A stretch of 64,000 nucleotides of DNA, taken from positions 36,715,768 to 36,779,767 of the forward strand of contig CM022670.1 of NCBI GenBank assembly GCA_012295275.1, written 5' to 3'. Positions within the stretch are counted from its first letter, which is position 1. Each line of letters begins with the position of its first letter. Source of the stretch: Chrysomallon squamiferum. Its lineage: Eukaryota > Mollusca > Gastropoda > Neomphalida > Peltospiridae. A model generated the notes under the pieces. It saw only the letters and a program-made list of their open reading frames with translations, had not been told where the DNA came from and did no database searches. A program made the position numbers and the translations under genes. Shown here in pieces: positions 1 through 28,270 of the stretch.

Positions 1-216
1 TTTGAAACTGTAAATGAATAACTTTCACATCAAAATACATTTTAAAAAAAAAGTGTTGATTTAAAACTGCATTATTAAAATCAGGGAGAAAAAAGTTTAA
101 CACAATTTAATAAAAAGAAAATTTTATACTTTTTTTTTTTTTTTTTTCTCATAAAAGATTAGCTATTGTTATTTTGTTAATAATAGACTATTTTGGCTGT
201 GTTTTTTTAAAAACAG

Positions 217-316
217 GGAGGGATTTATGTGCTACAAATCATGGACTGGTACTGTGCAAGTTTTTCACTCATGCTGATTTCATTGGCTGAATGTCTGGCA
301 ATCTCCTGGGTTTATG
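217..316 (+). CDS. Gene A exon (TM10 and following loop)
   Basis: The acceptor is AAACAG and the donor is G/gtaaga. The translation starts GGIYVLQIMDWY and ends AISWVYG, typical of SLC6 TM10. The exon starts in phase 0 and ends in phase 1. Confidence 0.88.
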
Positions 317-1260
317 GTAAGATGTAATCTCAAACAGCAGGCATTTTGTTGTTTTGTTAGCATTTCTCTTCATTTCCTGTCTTTCATGGTTTATCTTCAT
401 TAAACATTAAAATTGTGTCTTAACATTCACTGAATGGGAAATTTTATCTGTAAAGTAGATTGGGTTTTATTTTAGGATAAGAAACTTCTTATTCTGTAAT
501 TAATTACCCCCAATAATAATATTTTGTTACATTTTGTTGGGATTTTTGCTTTCAAAAATGTCTTTGTTAATTTTTAATTATTTTTTTATTTTGGAATGTA
601 AAATATTTATTCATTTTTATCAAAAATATTAAAGTTTGTTAAGAAAATTTTCAAATCTTTTCTTGGAATATTTCATTCCAGAGATAACCACATTTTTGTG
701 TTTATTATTTTTTATACATATTTATTTTTTTATTAATAATTAAGATTATTTATTTTGAAGTCTACTTATTTTCTATCAGTATAGTTTGATGTTTATGTTG
801 TGAGGTGTATATATTTATGTATAAAATGTTGTGTTAGTGTATGTGTGTGTGATATTATTATTATTATTTAATCTTTATGTTATGTTATTTTAAAGGTGCT
901 AACATTATCTGTGTACATATATCTATCTATCTATATATATATAAAATTTAATGGCTGTGTTCCAGGTGCTGACAGATTTTACAAAGATATTGAACTGAAT
1001 GATTGGATACCAGCCTTCTATTTGGTGGAAAATTAGCTGGAAGTATGTTACTCCAACCATCATACTGGTCAGTTTCATTAATTCACTTGATACACACAGA
1101 CACACACATTCACACACATACAAATATGTATGTATGTATGTTCTTTGGAGGATTACTGATTTAATATATCAATTTTATCCTGAAATGGTTAGAATGCCAA
1201 ATTTATCATCTAGACATCAAAATAAAATAGTTCTTAAATATCAGCAATTAAATTTTGAAC

Positions 1261-1310
<50 letters not shown>

Positions 1311-2647
1311 TATATATATCTAGATGAAGTAAAAATAGGAAGAATAACTACAGCTACAAGCAACAAAAATAATAATAACAACAATAACAAAAAGGTAAAA
1401 ACAACAGTAAAAATAAAATGAATTAATAACTTTAACTAATAATAATAATAATAGTAATATATGCCGATAATGATAATAAACAAAATATCCTCATAAAATT
1501 ATAATTTTTTTTTTTTAACAGAATTAGAATATAATTATATAAAAATTAATGGGTTTATATAATAACAATTTGTTAGTTAATATTCATTCTTTATTATTAT
1601 TATTATTATTATTATTACTGTCTGTCTTCAAACAGTATTATTTTTTGAATGTCTTAAAATCATATTTATATAAATATAAAATTATTATTAAATTATAACA
1701 AAATCCTTTTGTTTAAATGTTTTAGGTTTTTACAGATTTATTCATAATCTCTGAAATCATATTTAAAAAAAAATATAAGGTTGTTTTAATGTTAATATAA
1801 ACTATGTTCACTAACATATTTTCTGTTTTAGTTTATTTGGTTGTTCAGTGTCATAACTCTTGGGCCAGTCACTTATGGAGATGTTGTGTACCCAATGTGG
1901 GCCATTGTGTTTGGTTGGTGTTTAGCTGTGTGTTCCATTATACCTATACCAGGCCTCATGATTTACCAGATTGTGCAAGAAACAGGAACCTTAATGGAGG
2001 TGAATTTATATATATATATTATTTATTTATTTTTTAGATTAGCCTTATCATCATCATCATTATTAATTAATTTATTTATTATATTTATGTTTTAGTTAAT
2101 CATGTATTTATTTATTTGTTTATTTATTTTATTATTATTATTATTATTTATTTTTATTTTTATTACTATTTAAATTTATGTATTAAAGATCTGATGAAAA
2201 AAATTGAATGACTAACATTACAAAGATATGTCTTAATCAGATATAAGAAAAAATATAAGAAAATACACATGGAAAAGTGGACGAAAATATTCCTAATGAA
2301 ACGTACTCAGCTCTGAAAAATCAGAAATACACAGAAAGAAAATAAATGGGTTTTACTGATATTTAACAGTTTCAGTTTGATTGTTGCAGGTGTTAAAAAC
2401 AATCATTTTTTTTCAGAGAGTACGAAAACTGACCAAACCATTGCCATCATGGGGTCCTTCCCTTCCTGAAAATCGCAAGCTTTATTTGGAATCGCTGGGC
2501 ATTACTGACCCACTGATGGTGACATCCATGGTGCCACTGAAAAAGGCTGAATATTCAGAAAGTGCAGCAGAACCACAGGAATATTTAGAACTGGTTCGCA
2601 ATGACAGAATGTCCGAGGACAACCTGGAAACAAACACAAAACAGTGA
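217..2647 (+). CDS. Gene A: SLC6-family sodium-dependent transporter, 3' part only
   Basis: This is the C-terminal part of an SLC6 Na+/Cl- coupled symporter, a plasma-membrane protein of 12 TM segments. Exons are 217-316, 966-1067, 1832-1999 and 2417-2647, all with GT-AG borders, and the 5' part lies left of the window. The first visible exon opens with GGIYVLQIMDWY, the TM10 motif carrying the gating Asp, and the last has the SLC6 post-TM12 motif SWGP. The tail is short and ends at TGA 2645-2647. One extra base near 998 breaks the frame of exon 2, so the gene is either a pseudogene or affected by an assembly error. It has an intron after WVYG (phase 1) that genes B and C lack. The substrate cannot be assigned because TM1, 3, 6 and 8 are missing; an amino-acid or glycine-type transporter is most likely from overall similarity. 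Confidence 0.85.
966..1067 (+). CDS. Gene A exon (IL5/TM11 start), frameshifted
   Basis: The acceptor is TTCCAG and the donor is CTG/gtcagt. The frame carried from the previous exon reads GADRFYKDIEL, then hits a stop. Starting again at ATG 999 the expected SLC6 sequence continues as MIGYQPSIWWKISWKYV. A single surplus A at 998/999 explains this. Confidence 0.8.
1832..1999 (+). CDS. Gene A exon (TM11-TM12)
   Basis: The acceptor is TTTTAG and the donor is GAG/gtgaat, giving 56 codons in phase 0. The translation starts FIWLFSVITLGPVTYGD, contains YPMWAIVFGWCLAV (TM12) and ends QETGTLME. Confidence 0.88.
2417..2647 (+). CDS. Gene A terminal exon (cytoplasmic C-tail)
   Basis: A strong polypyrimidine tract and CAG precede RVRKLTKPLPSWGPSLPEN, the usual SLC6 post-TM12 segment. 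The reading frame ends at TGA 2645-2647 after a 76-residue hydrophilic tail. No PDZ-like terminus is seen (it ends NTKQ). Confidence 0.88.
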   Translation, partial: RVRKLTKPLPSWGPSLPENRKLYLESLGITDPLMVTSMVPLKKAEYSESAAEPQEYLELVRNDRMSEDNLETNTKQ

Positions 2648-3543
2648 AAATAGCTGTAATCATTTGCTGCAGACTTTGTTGTCGGTTTTACCAGAGACTG
2701 AAGGAAAGAGATAAGATTCTGAATAACTAGCAGAGATTTCAGATGTTTGTTTAACTGCAGTGTTAAACTATGCAATGTGCAAGGTATAAAAGTAATAAAA
2801 AAAAAAAAAAAAGAAATGGAAGACCAATACAAAAGTGATTTACACCAAATACATTACTAACATGAATATGTGAGCTTCATTACTTACTGAATAACAATAT
2901 TTCTTTTTTTATTAATTATATCTATGAAACACACCTAAAAGACTGATAGATTTTTTAATATCATTTATTAAAAATAGTCTGCGCACAAACAACATTTGTT
3001 TTAAAGCTTTGTTATTATTGTTTTTTAGTTTCAATTTTAAAAGACCGTTTTGGATAACTAACAAATATTGTGATTATTTTGGATGTGGTAAGAATATGAC
3101 AACAAAATCATTATTATCATACATTTCTTTTAGAATACAAGTTTGAAATGGAATTTGAGCTTGAGAAAGGAATTGTTTTTAAAGAGACTGCTATTATGGA
3201 GGTAATACTAAAACAGATAACTCATGCATTTTTTTTTTTCTTCTATTAATTAACCGATTTTTTACTTAAAACAAGAATCTATAAATTTAAAGCACTTTCT
3301 TTGACTGTCTTAAAAGTTAAAATCATTCAACTTGAAATTGGTTTCTTCAGATTTTGCCTGGAATTGGGAAAGGGAGATAGATTAAATTTCAAAGAAAAAA
3401 ACAACAGGAAACTCCAGTCTTGTTGTGCTTGTTTAACTGATCTAAGACTCTACTACCAAAGGGAAAAAACAAAGTGATATGTACAATCTAAAATTATAAA
3501 CAGTACAACTGAAACAGGAAGACTGTTATCACTAGAAACTGGT

Positions 3544-3965
3544 CAGTTATTTATTTCAGTTCAGTAATAAAGGTTTCTAAAATATTTCAGTTCAGTAATA
3601 TCATAGAAAGTGAATGTTTTCTAAAACACTGTGTAGCAGAGTTATTTATTTCAGTTCAGTAATATCACAGAAAGTGAAAGGTTTCTAAAACATTGTGTAG
3701 CAAAGTTATTTATTTCAGTTCAGTAATATCATAGAAAGTGAAAGGTTTCTAAAACATTCCACTGAATAATTTCAGTTCAGAAATCATAGAAAAAGAAAAG
3801 GTTTTGTAGCTTAAAATAATAGTTTTCTAAAACAATATGTATCTGATCCACATGATCAAAGTTATATATTTCAGTTCAGTAATATCTTAGAAAGTGAAAG
3901 ATTTCTAAAACAATATGTATCAGATCCTTATGGTCAAAGTTATGTATTTCAATTAGAAAGTGCAG
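3544..3965. repeat. Degenerate tandem repeat, about 68 bp unit
   Basis: About six diverged copies of a unit containing TTATTTATTTCAGTTCAGTA, then AGAAAGTGAAAGGTTTCTAA. The later copies lose parts of the unit. It lies in the 3' flank of gene A. Confidence 0.75.
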
Positions 3966-4704
3966 AATTTCTGAAACAGTATATATATATCAAATCCATG
4001 AATTGCTAAAAAAAATTAATAGACTGATAACTAAATAAATAACTGAAGTAAATGATATTTGTGGACAAAAGCCTTAAAATTATTCTTAAATATTAATACT
4101 ATTAATAGAGCAAGAAGTAAAAAATAATAATTTCTCTCTGAGAAAATAAGAATATTACATTACAGTTTACTGTGATGACAGTTTCTTCTTTACTTGTTGT
4201 ATTGTCTATAACTGACAATTGGGGTTCCACTCACTGTCCACAGCATTAATTATCAACCTATATCTCCAAATCTTTACCTGATGTGATGAATCCAGGCAAT
4301 TCATGACTTTATATATGTTTGTGGGATTTTTTTTTTTCTTCTTTTTCGTTTTTTCAGCCAATTGTTAGTTCTTTTCTTAATGATGAAATTCACATCATCT
4401 TGAAAATTATCATCACCATAATGAAAGCCCTCCATTTTCTGAAATCTTGGATCTTCCTTGTTTCATGTCACAGATTTGACTATCATCATTTATATAATTT
4501 TGTTATGAATATTTCATTTAAATTTTCTACTCTAAGTGTATGTGTGTGTATATAGATATATAAAAATATTTAATTGTTTGTTGTTAATATTATGTTAAAT
4601 TACATATAATTTGGCTGGAAATTTGCAAAAAAGTGTAAAACTTTGTATTTGACAATACAGTTAATTGTACTGTGAAAACCCAGTGAATTAAAACACACAG
4701 ATAA

Positions 4705-4743
<39 letters not shown>

Positions 4744-6039
4744 GACAGAGGCTTACTGACATGGATATTAGGTATAAAATAATTATAATGATCATATTAA
4801 CCAGTTTAGGTTGCTATCCATGCTAACTGGCAAATATGGAAATTTAATATACATTTTTTTCCTATGCACATCTTTCTAATTAATGGGGGTTTTTGTTTTT
4901 GTTTTTTATTACAATAAGGTTTTGTCTAGAAAGAGATTCTTGTATGTTCAAAGATGGTTATTAGTGATTATTTATTTTCATATAAATAACAACATTAATC
5001 ATTTTTCATTTTGTTTTTCTGAAGATTTCTCCATCCATGTGTCCCAGAATCTGAACATTTCACTAAGTGTATTTGTTGTTTTTTTCGTTTTTGTTTTGTT
5101 TTTGTTGTTGTTCAGTTTAAGTAAATATGTTTACATGATTACCTGCATAATTCAAAGTATTTTTAAAAAAACATAATTATTAACATTGTGAGTCAGTATT
5201 GACTACAATTTTTTTATTTTTTTTATACAGTATTAAATATTATTTAAATAATAAAAATATTCTACATTGTTATTTTTTCGCTGAATTTTGTTTGGAATAT
5301 TTTTTCCAATATAAACATATCTCAGCTTAGCACAAATGTGGTATTTCTTTTCAGAAATTAAACACAGATTTATAAAAATATAAACCAAACCAAAGAAAAA
5401 AAAAAATTAAATGTGATAACTTACAAATTGATGAATCCAAGAATACCAAAGAATTTAACATTCCAACTGAAATGAAAATATTAACACAAATATTATTTTC
5501 TTAGTTTACTATTCTTATTTTAAAAGTTTTAACTATTGGAATAATATGAATGAATGAATAAAGAAAGAAAGGAAGAAATTATAAACCAAAATAAATATGC
5601 ACTCACATTTGCAGAGTTTTCTTTTATAACAGAAAATATGTTTTATTTTTATTGTTTTTAATAAAACCTGTTTAAAAAAGTGTTATCCGTTTTGAAATAT
5701 CTAAAGCATTTAACTGTACAGCTAGCATGCATTTCAGATTTTGTTTTGTTCTTGTTTGTTTATATTTGTTTCATATTTTATTATGTTAATATGTGTGTGT
5801 GTCTTGCTTTCATTTTTCTCATCTGAAAATATTATTATTACTGAATTCTTAATCTTGTTAATCCACTGATGTGATTAATGTTAACTGAAAATGTGTAATC
5901 AAACTGAATTGACAATCATAAGAAAGTATTTTTGAAATGAAAACATTTCATGGCTAACAGTATTTTTTTATTTAAGACAAATCAGTTTGCAATATTTTAC
6001 AAATATAGCGAAGTTTAAATTCATATGATTGAAATTCCA

Positions 6040-6420
6040 AGTTTTATATATTGTAAAAATAAAATATATAAAATACAGAATAAATACTAATACTGTTAGT
6101 AAAAAGGTCATATTGTTATGATTATAAAATATCTTATTAATGAAAACATGATATTGTAATAATTAAATAAGAATAATTCATAATATATTCATACAGTTAA
6201 TAAAAATATATTATTATGATTATAAGAAATTTCCATAAAATATATTATTAATAGAAGATAATATTGTAATAATTAAATAAGAATAATTCATAATATATTC
6301 ATAGTTAATAAAAAAAATATTATTATAAGAAATAGTCATAAGATATATTATTAATAAAAGATAATATAATAATTAAATAATTATTATTCATAATAAACTT
6401 AGTTTAAAATGATTATGGTT
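6040..6420. repeat. AT-rich tandem repeat, about 100 bp unit
   Basis: Three to four diverged copies share the words AATAATTAAATAAGAATAAT and TCATAATATATTCATA, separated by about 100-120 bases. Confidence 0.55.
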
Positions 6421-6940
6421 ATAACAGTGAAACATATCTTATCACAAAAGATGATATTTGTAATGATAAACTATTAATTATTTGTGATAGCTTTTTATTA
6501 TTAACAAAAAGTGATACTGCAAAACCTAAAATGATCATATATGTGTTATTAAAAAAAAAAAAAAAAAATTATTGGCTGAAACATATAAATATTCATAATT
6601 ATTTTAATATATTAGATATTAATAAAAAAAAATAATTTTGTGACAGATAAAATATTTATTCATAACATGTTTATGATTAATAAAAATACAATATTTATTT
6701 TGTTTACTGAAACCCAAACAGAATTTATTTGCAATCTATTGTAAAAAAATCAAATGATTTTAATTTCAGATTTATTGGAAAATCATCCTATATTTTAATT
6801 TAATTTTCAAATTACTAATATTTTAGATCTTGCATTGTAAATATTCTGCCATTAAAAAAAAAAAAAAAAAAAACTTTGTAAATATTTCATTCAGACTTTC
6901 TTAGATTGTACATTTCTGATACTTGGTGTTTTTGTTATGA

Positions 6941-6946
6941 AATAAA
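6941..6946 (+). terminator. Candidate polyadenylation signal of gene A
   Basis: AATAAA is followed within 20-45 bases by a T/GT-rich stretch (GCTTTTTTGTGTGTGTT). This would give a 3' UTR of about 4.3 kb. Many other AATAAA hexamers lie closer to the stop (for example near 2795), so the choice is uncertain. Confidence 0.25.
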
Positions 6947-8099
6947 CTTCCAGTACTGTTGGATGCTTTTTTGTGTGTGTTATTTTTTATTTTAATCATT
7001 CTATCTGCAGATACACTTCATATTTTAACTTGAGGAGTCAATAAATGTTACTGTTCTCTTCTGCTGATAAATATTTATTCATTTTTTTAAACTTGTCTGT
7101 TTGTTTGTTTATTTATTTAATTATTTATTTATTTATTTATTTATTTACTTATTTATTTATCTATTTAATTGTTTTACATATTTATTTTACTGAAAGAGTT
7201 TGATTGTTTATGCTCTAAAAAAATATTCTCAACATTATTATTAGCAAACAATGGAAATTTTAAAATCGGTAAATTAATTGAAAATTTCTGAATGAATGAA
7301 AGAATGCATGAATGATCATTGTGTATCATTCTGTGTTATGAATACTTTATCTGAAAAGCTTGGGACAGGAAGTATTTGAGATTTTGAAATATAAAGAGAA
7401 GCCTGAGACAAGAATCGAAATACAAATTCCATTTTTATTTCATATACAGATAGTCTACAGGATTTTTTAGGCAATATTTTTAATAACGTTTTGTATAAAC
7501 TAGAGTTTGTATATGCAAAACAAACCAAAAATGCTAAGATATCGCAATTTCAGCACCTAGCAAAACTTTTGGAGTTCAGAATTTCAGATAACGAGTTCCT
7601 GAACCTGTATTGAAAAATTTCATACATTATACAGAAAGAAAGATTCTGTGCTAAAAATGACACTCTAAAAGATCCAGTGGTCTTTTTGTAAGCTTCAAAT
7701 AATCACAAATAAGAACTTTTCATAATGTAGGGTGAGGCTACAGATGTTAAAATGGAGAATATAAATGACTGCAAGTTAAAAAACAAAACAAAAAAAAACA
7801 ACCAATTCCTGGCATGGTAGAATAATTAATTCAAATAGCCAAACAATCATAACCAAAACAAGTTCCATATTTGAAATGGGGGGAAAAAAAAAACAGCTCA
7901 TCAAATGAAACAATATTTATGACTGAAACATCTTTTGCAGTTGACACAAAATATAAATTTATAAGGGTACCGAAAATCAGTGAATTGAAAATTAGTAACT
8001 CAAAATATTTTTTGTAAGTTAAACAGTATTACAATTACTGGAGTAATATTAGTGAGTTAAATCTCTTCTTTTTTTATTGCCGAAATGAGGTGAGAGTTA

Positions 8100-8350
8100 C
8101 TGAAATAATTTTTATGACCGAAACCGTAGAAGAATTACTGAAACAGAGCACTGGTGACTGAAACAAGATAAGAATTACTGAAATAATACTGTGACTGGAC
8201 GAGTGTAACAGTGACTGGAACAATTTTGTGATTGAAACAGGATAAGAGTTACTGAAACAGGATAAGAATTGCTGAAACAGGATCAGTTTCTGGAAGAGTA
8301 TAATAGTGATTGAAACAGAAAATCAATAACTGAAACTTTTCTATTTATTC
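8100..8350. repeat. Degenerate tandem repeat based on ACTGAAACAGGATAAGA
   Basis: Short units of the form GAATTACTGAAACAGGATAA recur with variation (gataagaattactgaaa, gataagagttactgaaa, gataagaattgctgaaa). It is intergenic, with no coding signal. Confidence 0.6.
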
Positions 8351-9212
8351 AGTAGCACAGTAATTGAAATGGCATGTAAATAATTTTTGAAAAGAGAAGA
8401 ATGAAAACCAGTTTATTTGGAAAGCTGCAAGACAGTGAACTCAGACTCTCCATGATGTTATTTCATTGTTGTCTTCTGTATTACTCTCTCTATTTATATT
8501 TTTTAAACATTACACTTTAAAATATATTCTCTCTTACTAAATAAGGAAGAAAAAGCAATTTTTCTGAACTGCAGCTCTTGAAAAATACCATAGAAAAAAG
8601 GATTTATGAATGTGATAAATAAAAGAATAAAAATTGTAAATGTGAAATGTTTTATTATCATTTTACAATATAAAACTATCACAGAGTTTGTCTGCACTTT
8701 TTTTATATTTTGAAATCTGTAATGATATGCTATTTTAAAATGAGGTTTCCAAAGTTATTTGTACAAAATTTAAAAAATTGACCTACTGAACCAGTATTAA
8801 TAAATATACTATATCCTATAACACTTTATTTACAAAACAGTAATAAAGTTGCCAATTAAAAAATGAACATTGCAAAGCTTAATACCAAAGCATATTATCG
8901 TAATTTTTCTATATAAAATATTTTATTATATACATTTTCTTTCTAAAATGATTTTTATATACATATATACACATATTTTTAATGTACAAGATCAAGACTA
9001 AATCTATAAAATAGAAAATATACTATGATTTCATTTTTAATCATCTTTACAAAATATGCATTATTAACTAATACATACATACTCATAAACATATATATAT
9101 ATATTACATTAAAAACAACATGATATATACATAATATAGGTCTATGTAATATCTTAAGAACAATAAGATATGTTCCTTAAATATATAATTATATATGTAC
9201 ATATATATATTT

Positions 9213-9295
9213 TTTTTTTAAATAGAATTTATTTTCACATTTTTATATATATATATATTTCAAATTCTTCTTGAAATAAATTCTATTTAAAAAAA
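9213..9295. repeat. Inverted repeat (hairpin)
   Basis: The arm at 9213-9236 (TTTTTTTAAATAGAATTTAT...) is complementary to 9273-9295 (GAAATAAATTCTATTTAAAA...) with about one base unmatched. The loop is about 36 bases and contains a TA run. Confidence 0.65.
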
Positions 9296-10344
9296 TTAAA
9301 TAATTAAATAACAAAAACAAATAATAACATCAAAAATTATTAACTTCATTGTCAGTATTATTTTGCACCAAAAAATATTATTGCCAGTATTGACAGCGAG
9401 ATTAAAATTACATCTGCACAAAACAGTTAAAAACAAAAACAGCTTATCACAGACTGCCAAATACTGACTTGCACAAAGTATTTATCAATATCATAAATTA
9501 ATGTACACAATCCCCATACAGCTGAATATCTAAATATATAAACGGTGCCATGTCAAAATAACGAATTAACAAAAATCAGCAACCAAAAAACAAACAACAA
9601 AAAAATAAAAAAGACACTGTTTTTATATTATATAAATTGCATAACTGTAAGAATAAAGCTTCTTTTAGGACTGACCTTATTTTGTTATATTGCATGATAC
9701 GAGTAACACTGAGTACAAATCTGAAATGTTCCCATTTCATCTATCTTTGAATATACACACAAAAAAAGAAGAAAATAATATATATATGTTTACATATTTG
9801 GTTATTTTGAAAATTAGATTGAAAAGAGAAAAAAATTGGTAATAATATAAACAATCAAATCAACTTTAATATGATGTGATATGTAATAAGAGGTAAAAAT
9901 ACATTCATCAAAACTGCACTTGATTAATAATCAGTTACTTCCCCTGACTTCAGTTCTCTAATGTCATAAATATTAAATTCATCTCACTTTTAGTACTGAG
10001 TACTGAATCGTTTCCATATGAAATTATTAATATTGATAAAATAAAAACAACTGTGCTTATTATAAAGTTTGGATAGCTTTATTGATATATTCTATAAAAT
10101 AATAACGTATGTCAGATTAGAAATGGTATATTATATTTTCAAATTATCATTCTATTTTATTCAATTTATTATTTGTTTAAAACCATTTTGGCAAAAGGAT
10201 ACCCCACTAATGAAATAATTATTTTCCCGAAAAAAAAAAATAATTTTTAAAAATATATTTGTGCATATTTTAGTTTATTTATTTTCTTAAATTGTTTCCC
10301 TGCACCAATTTGTGCATCACACACACAGAATTTTAGCAACACAT

Positions 10345-10350
10345 TTTATT
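10345..10350 (-). terminator. Candidate polyadenylation signal of gene B
   Basis: AATAAA on the minus strand, about 55 bases after the gene B stop. It is followed by a GT-rich stretch (CTGTGTGTGTGATG). It would give a short 3' UTR. The assignment is tentative because such hexamers are common in this AT-rich DNA. Confidence 0.4.
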
Positions 10351-10404
10351 CATCAATTAACTGAACACTTTCTGCTTTCTCTTTGGTTTTAGAGTGTTGT
10401 TTGG

Positions 10405-25962
<15,558 letters not shown>

Positions 25963-26200
25963 TGGAAGATAATAAAATGAGTTTTAAAAATCACAAATGT
26001 CAGCAGACGTTCTCATATAAAATACTAAAATGCCACACAACAAGAAACATCCAATTTCATTTTGTAATTAATTTATCAAAAAACATTTTTATTATTTTTT
26101 GTTAAAAATCTTAAGACATCAATCAAATAAACATGCACATACATAATTTATAAAAAAAATACAAGAAAAAAAAAAAATATACATATATAAAAAATAAAAA

Positions 26201-26239
<39 letters not shown>

Positions 26240-26348
26240 TATATATTAAATAAACAAAATCAAATTTTCTTACTCTAGAAAACCATTTAACAACTAAAAC
26301 AAACTGCATGTTGTGTACCAATGAAGTTAAAAAACAAAAGAAATAATA

Positions 26349-26389
<41 letters not shown>

Positions 26390-27311
26390 AGTCTTAACTT
26401 AATTAAGAAGCTCTTGAGAGCATTTAGCAATCTCTCTGCAACTGTGTGTAGGTGTTCCTGTTTGTGTCACAGTTATTTAAGAAAACACCTACATTCCCAA
26501 CTACAGCAACTGCAGTGAGTGGCAGGCAGAGAGTGTGAAGAGGCAATTAGAAAGAAGCTGAAAACACTGCAGACAGTTATAAATGTCACTGAGTGGAAAC
26601 TCTGTTTTTAATATGTCACTTTGTGTATGGATGTAAATATGTTAACCTCCTGGGCGTTGATACTGAAATGACTTTTACAACAAGATTAATTTAACACGGA
26701 TTTTGTTTTCTCAAGTTATACCATTTCTTACAGTATAAGGTATTTCTAAATTATCAAGAGATTTATATTGTTATATTTGACCAGTACATGAAAGTGAAAA
26801 TTTTTTACAAAAAAAAGCATTTTAACCTGTAACAGTTGTTTTTTAATTAGGATTAGTCTTTTAGTTTTTATAGAAATTTTTTAATTATAATATTTCATTA
26901 GATCTATTTAAAACCTTTGATTCAAACTTTTGAAGATGCATTTTTAGAAAGATAAAACAATAATAACAACAACAACAACAAAAATAAAAATAAAACAACA
27001 CAAACAATAATAATAATAATGACATTAATAATAATAACAACAATAAAATCATAGACAAAGAAACAAAATAAATAAATACACAAATAAATAAGTATATAAA
27101 CTAATCTAAAAAATAATCTGAAGCTATCAAAAATAGCTTAACTGGCATTACTTTAAGACATTTTCACACAACAGTTACAAAAATAAAAACATTTAATTTA
27201 ATTTAAAACAGAAAAAGTAATAAAAATAAAACATTTAATTTTAAAAAGAAAAAAAAAATTAATTAAAAACAAATTAGTAAAAAAAAAAAAAATAAATATA
27301 TAAATAATAAT
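25963..27311. other. Spacer between tandem genes C and B
   Basis: About 1.35 kb between the end of gene C and the proposed ATG of gene B. It is mostly A-rich low-complexity DNA. The part at 26395-26640 is less AT-rich and may hold the promoter or 5' UTR of gene B. On the minus strand it also shows an acceptor-like TGTCTGCAG near 26568, followed by 21 open codons, a possible alternative last exon of gene C. Confidence 0.4.
26348..26386. repeat. Poly(A) run
   Basis: About 38 consecutive A between genes C and B. Confidence 0.9.
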
Positions 27312-28220
27312 TTAAAAAGTAAACAAAAATAACAACGAAGCAGTTACCTCCATATTGGTGAGGTCAAGGAAGTTGGGGAGGTAGAGGTTTGCTGTTAGAA
27401 GGGCGAGAGCGTTGACGGGCCGATGTACATCAGGTTTGCTGATGACGTACTCTGGCAGTTCGTCTTCCTCATCCCCAATGCTCGATCGCGGACCCCAGTT
27501 GTGTGGCGTGTGAAGCAGTTTTTTAATTCTCTGTGCAACAGAAAAACAAAGAAAACACTTCATTTAGCAGTGTGCAGTTCACAGAAACATACGGATTTCT
27601 GCAGAGATACGAAAAAGTTTCTGATTTAAACTAAATTCAGTTCATATTGTTGATGTCTTTCAGTCTCTGGTTTTTTTTCCCTTCACGGTGGTACACAAGT
27701 CTTCTTTTAAGCAAATTACTCCTGACTCTGTATTGATTTCTGTGGCTGCTTTCAAATCTCTCATCAGTTTAAAGAAACAGGACCATGCTAAAAGTCATGA
27801 AATGTTGTGTTCCTTAGTGATTAGTCCATTGACCCTGCGTGTGATGGTTCGCTGGATCAATTCTGACTGAGTTGTTTCCTTAAATCATCACTTCTGCAGT
27901 GTTTATCACAAATTATTTATTTTTACTATTTCCTAGATGAAAGATATTTTGTTCTTAGAACAAAAATCACATCTATTGTAAAACATTTAAAACAGTCCCG
28001 TTAACTTAAATGCAAGATCTGATCTTGGCTGAGATTCAGTTTCATTCTGATATGATTTATGTAGATGTGTGTGTGCACTTGTTTCTCTCTCTCTATCTCC
28101 ATGTTTATTTGTCTATCTTTGTTTCTGTTTGTGTGTGTGGCAATTTTTAAAAATATATAATTCTGTTGAATTTCTTAACTTCAAAATGTTCTGCCACAAC
28201 ACACACACACACACATATAT

Positions 28221-28270
<50 letters not shown>

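Larger units (their letters stand above)
2648..10404. other. Convergent intergenic region between genes A and B
   Basis: This AT-rich stretch separates two genes that point toward each other. I see no coding exon: the open frames here are short and have no recognisable content. It holds tandem repeats (3544-3965, 6040-6420, 8100-8350), an (AC)n near 4708-4738, a hairpin at 9213-9295 and probably the 3' UTRs of both genes. Confidence 0.7.
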
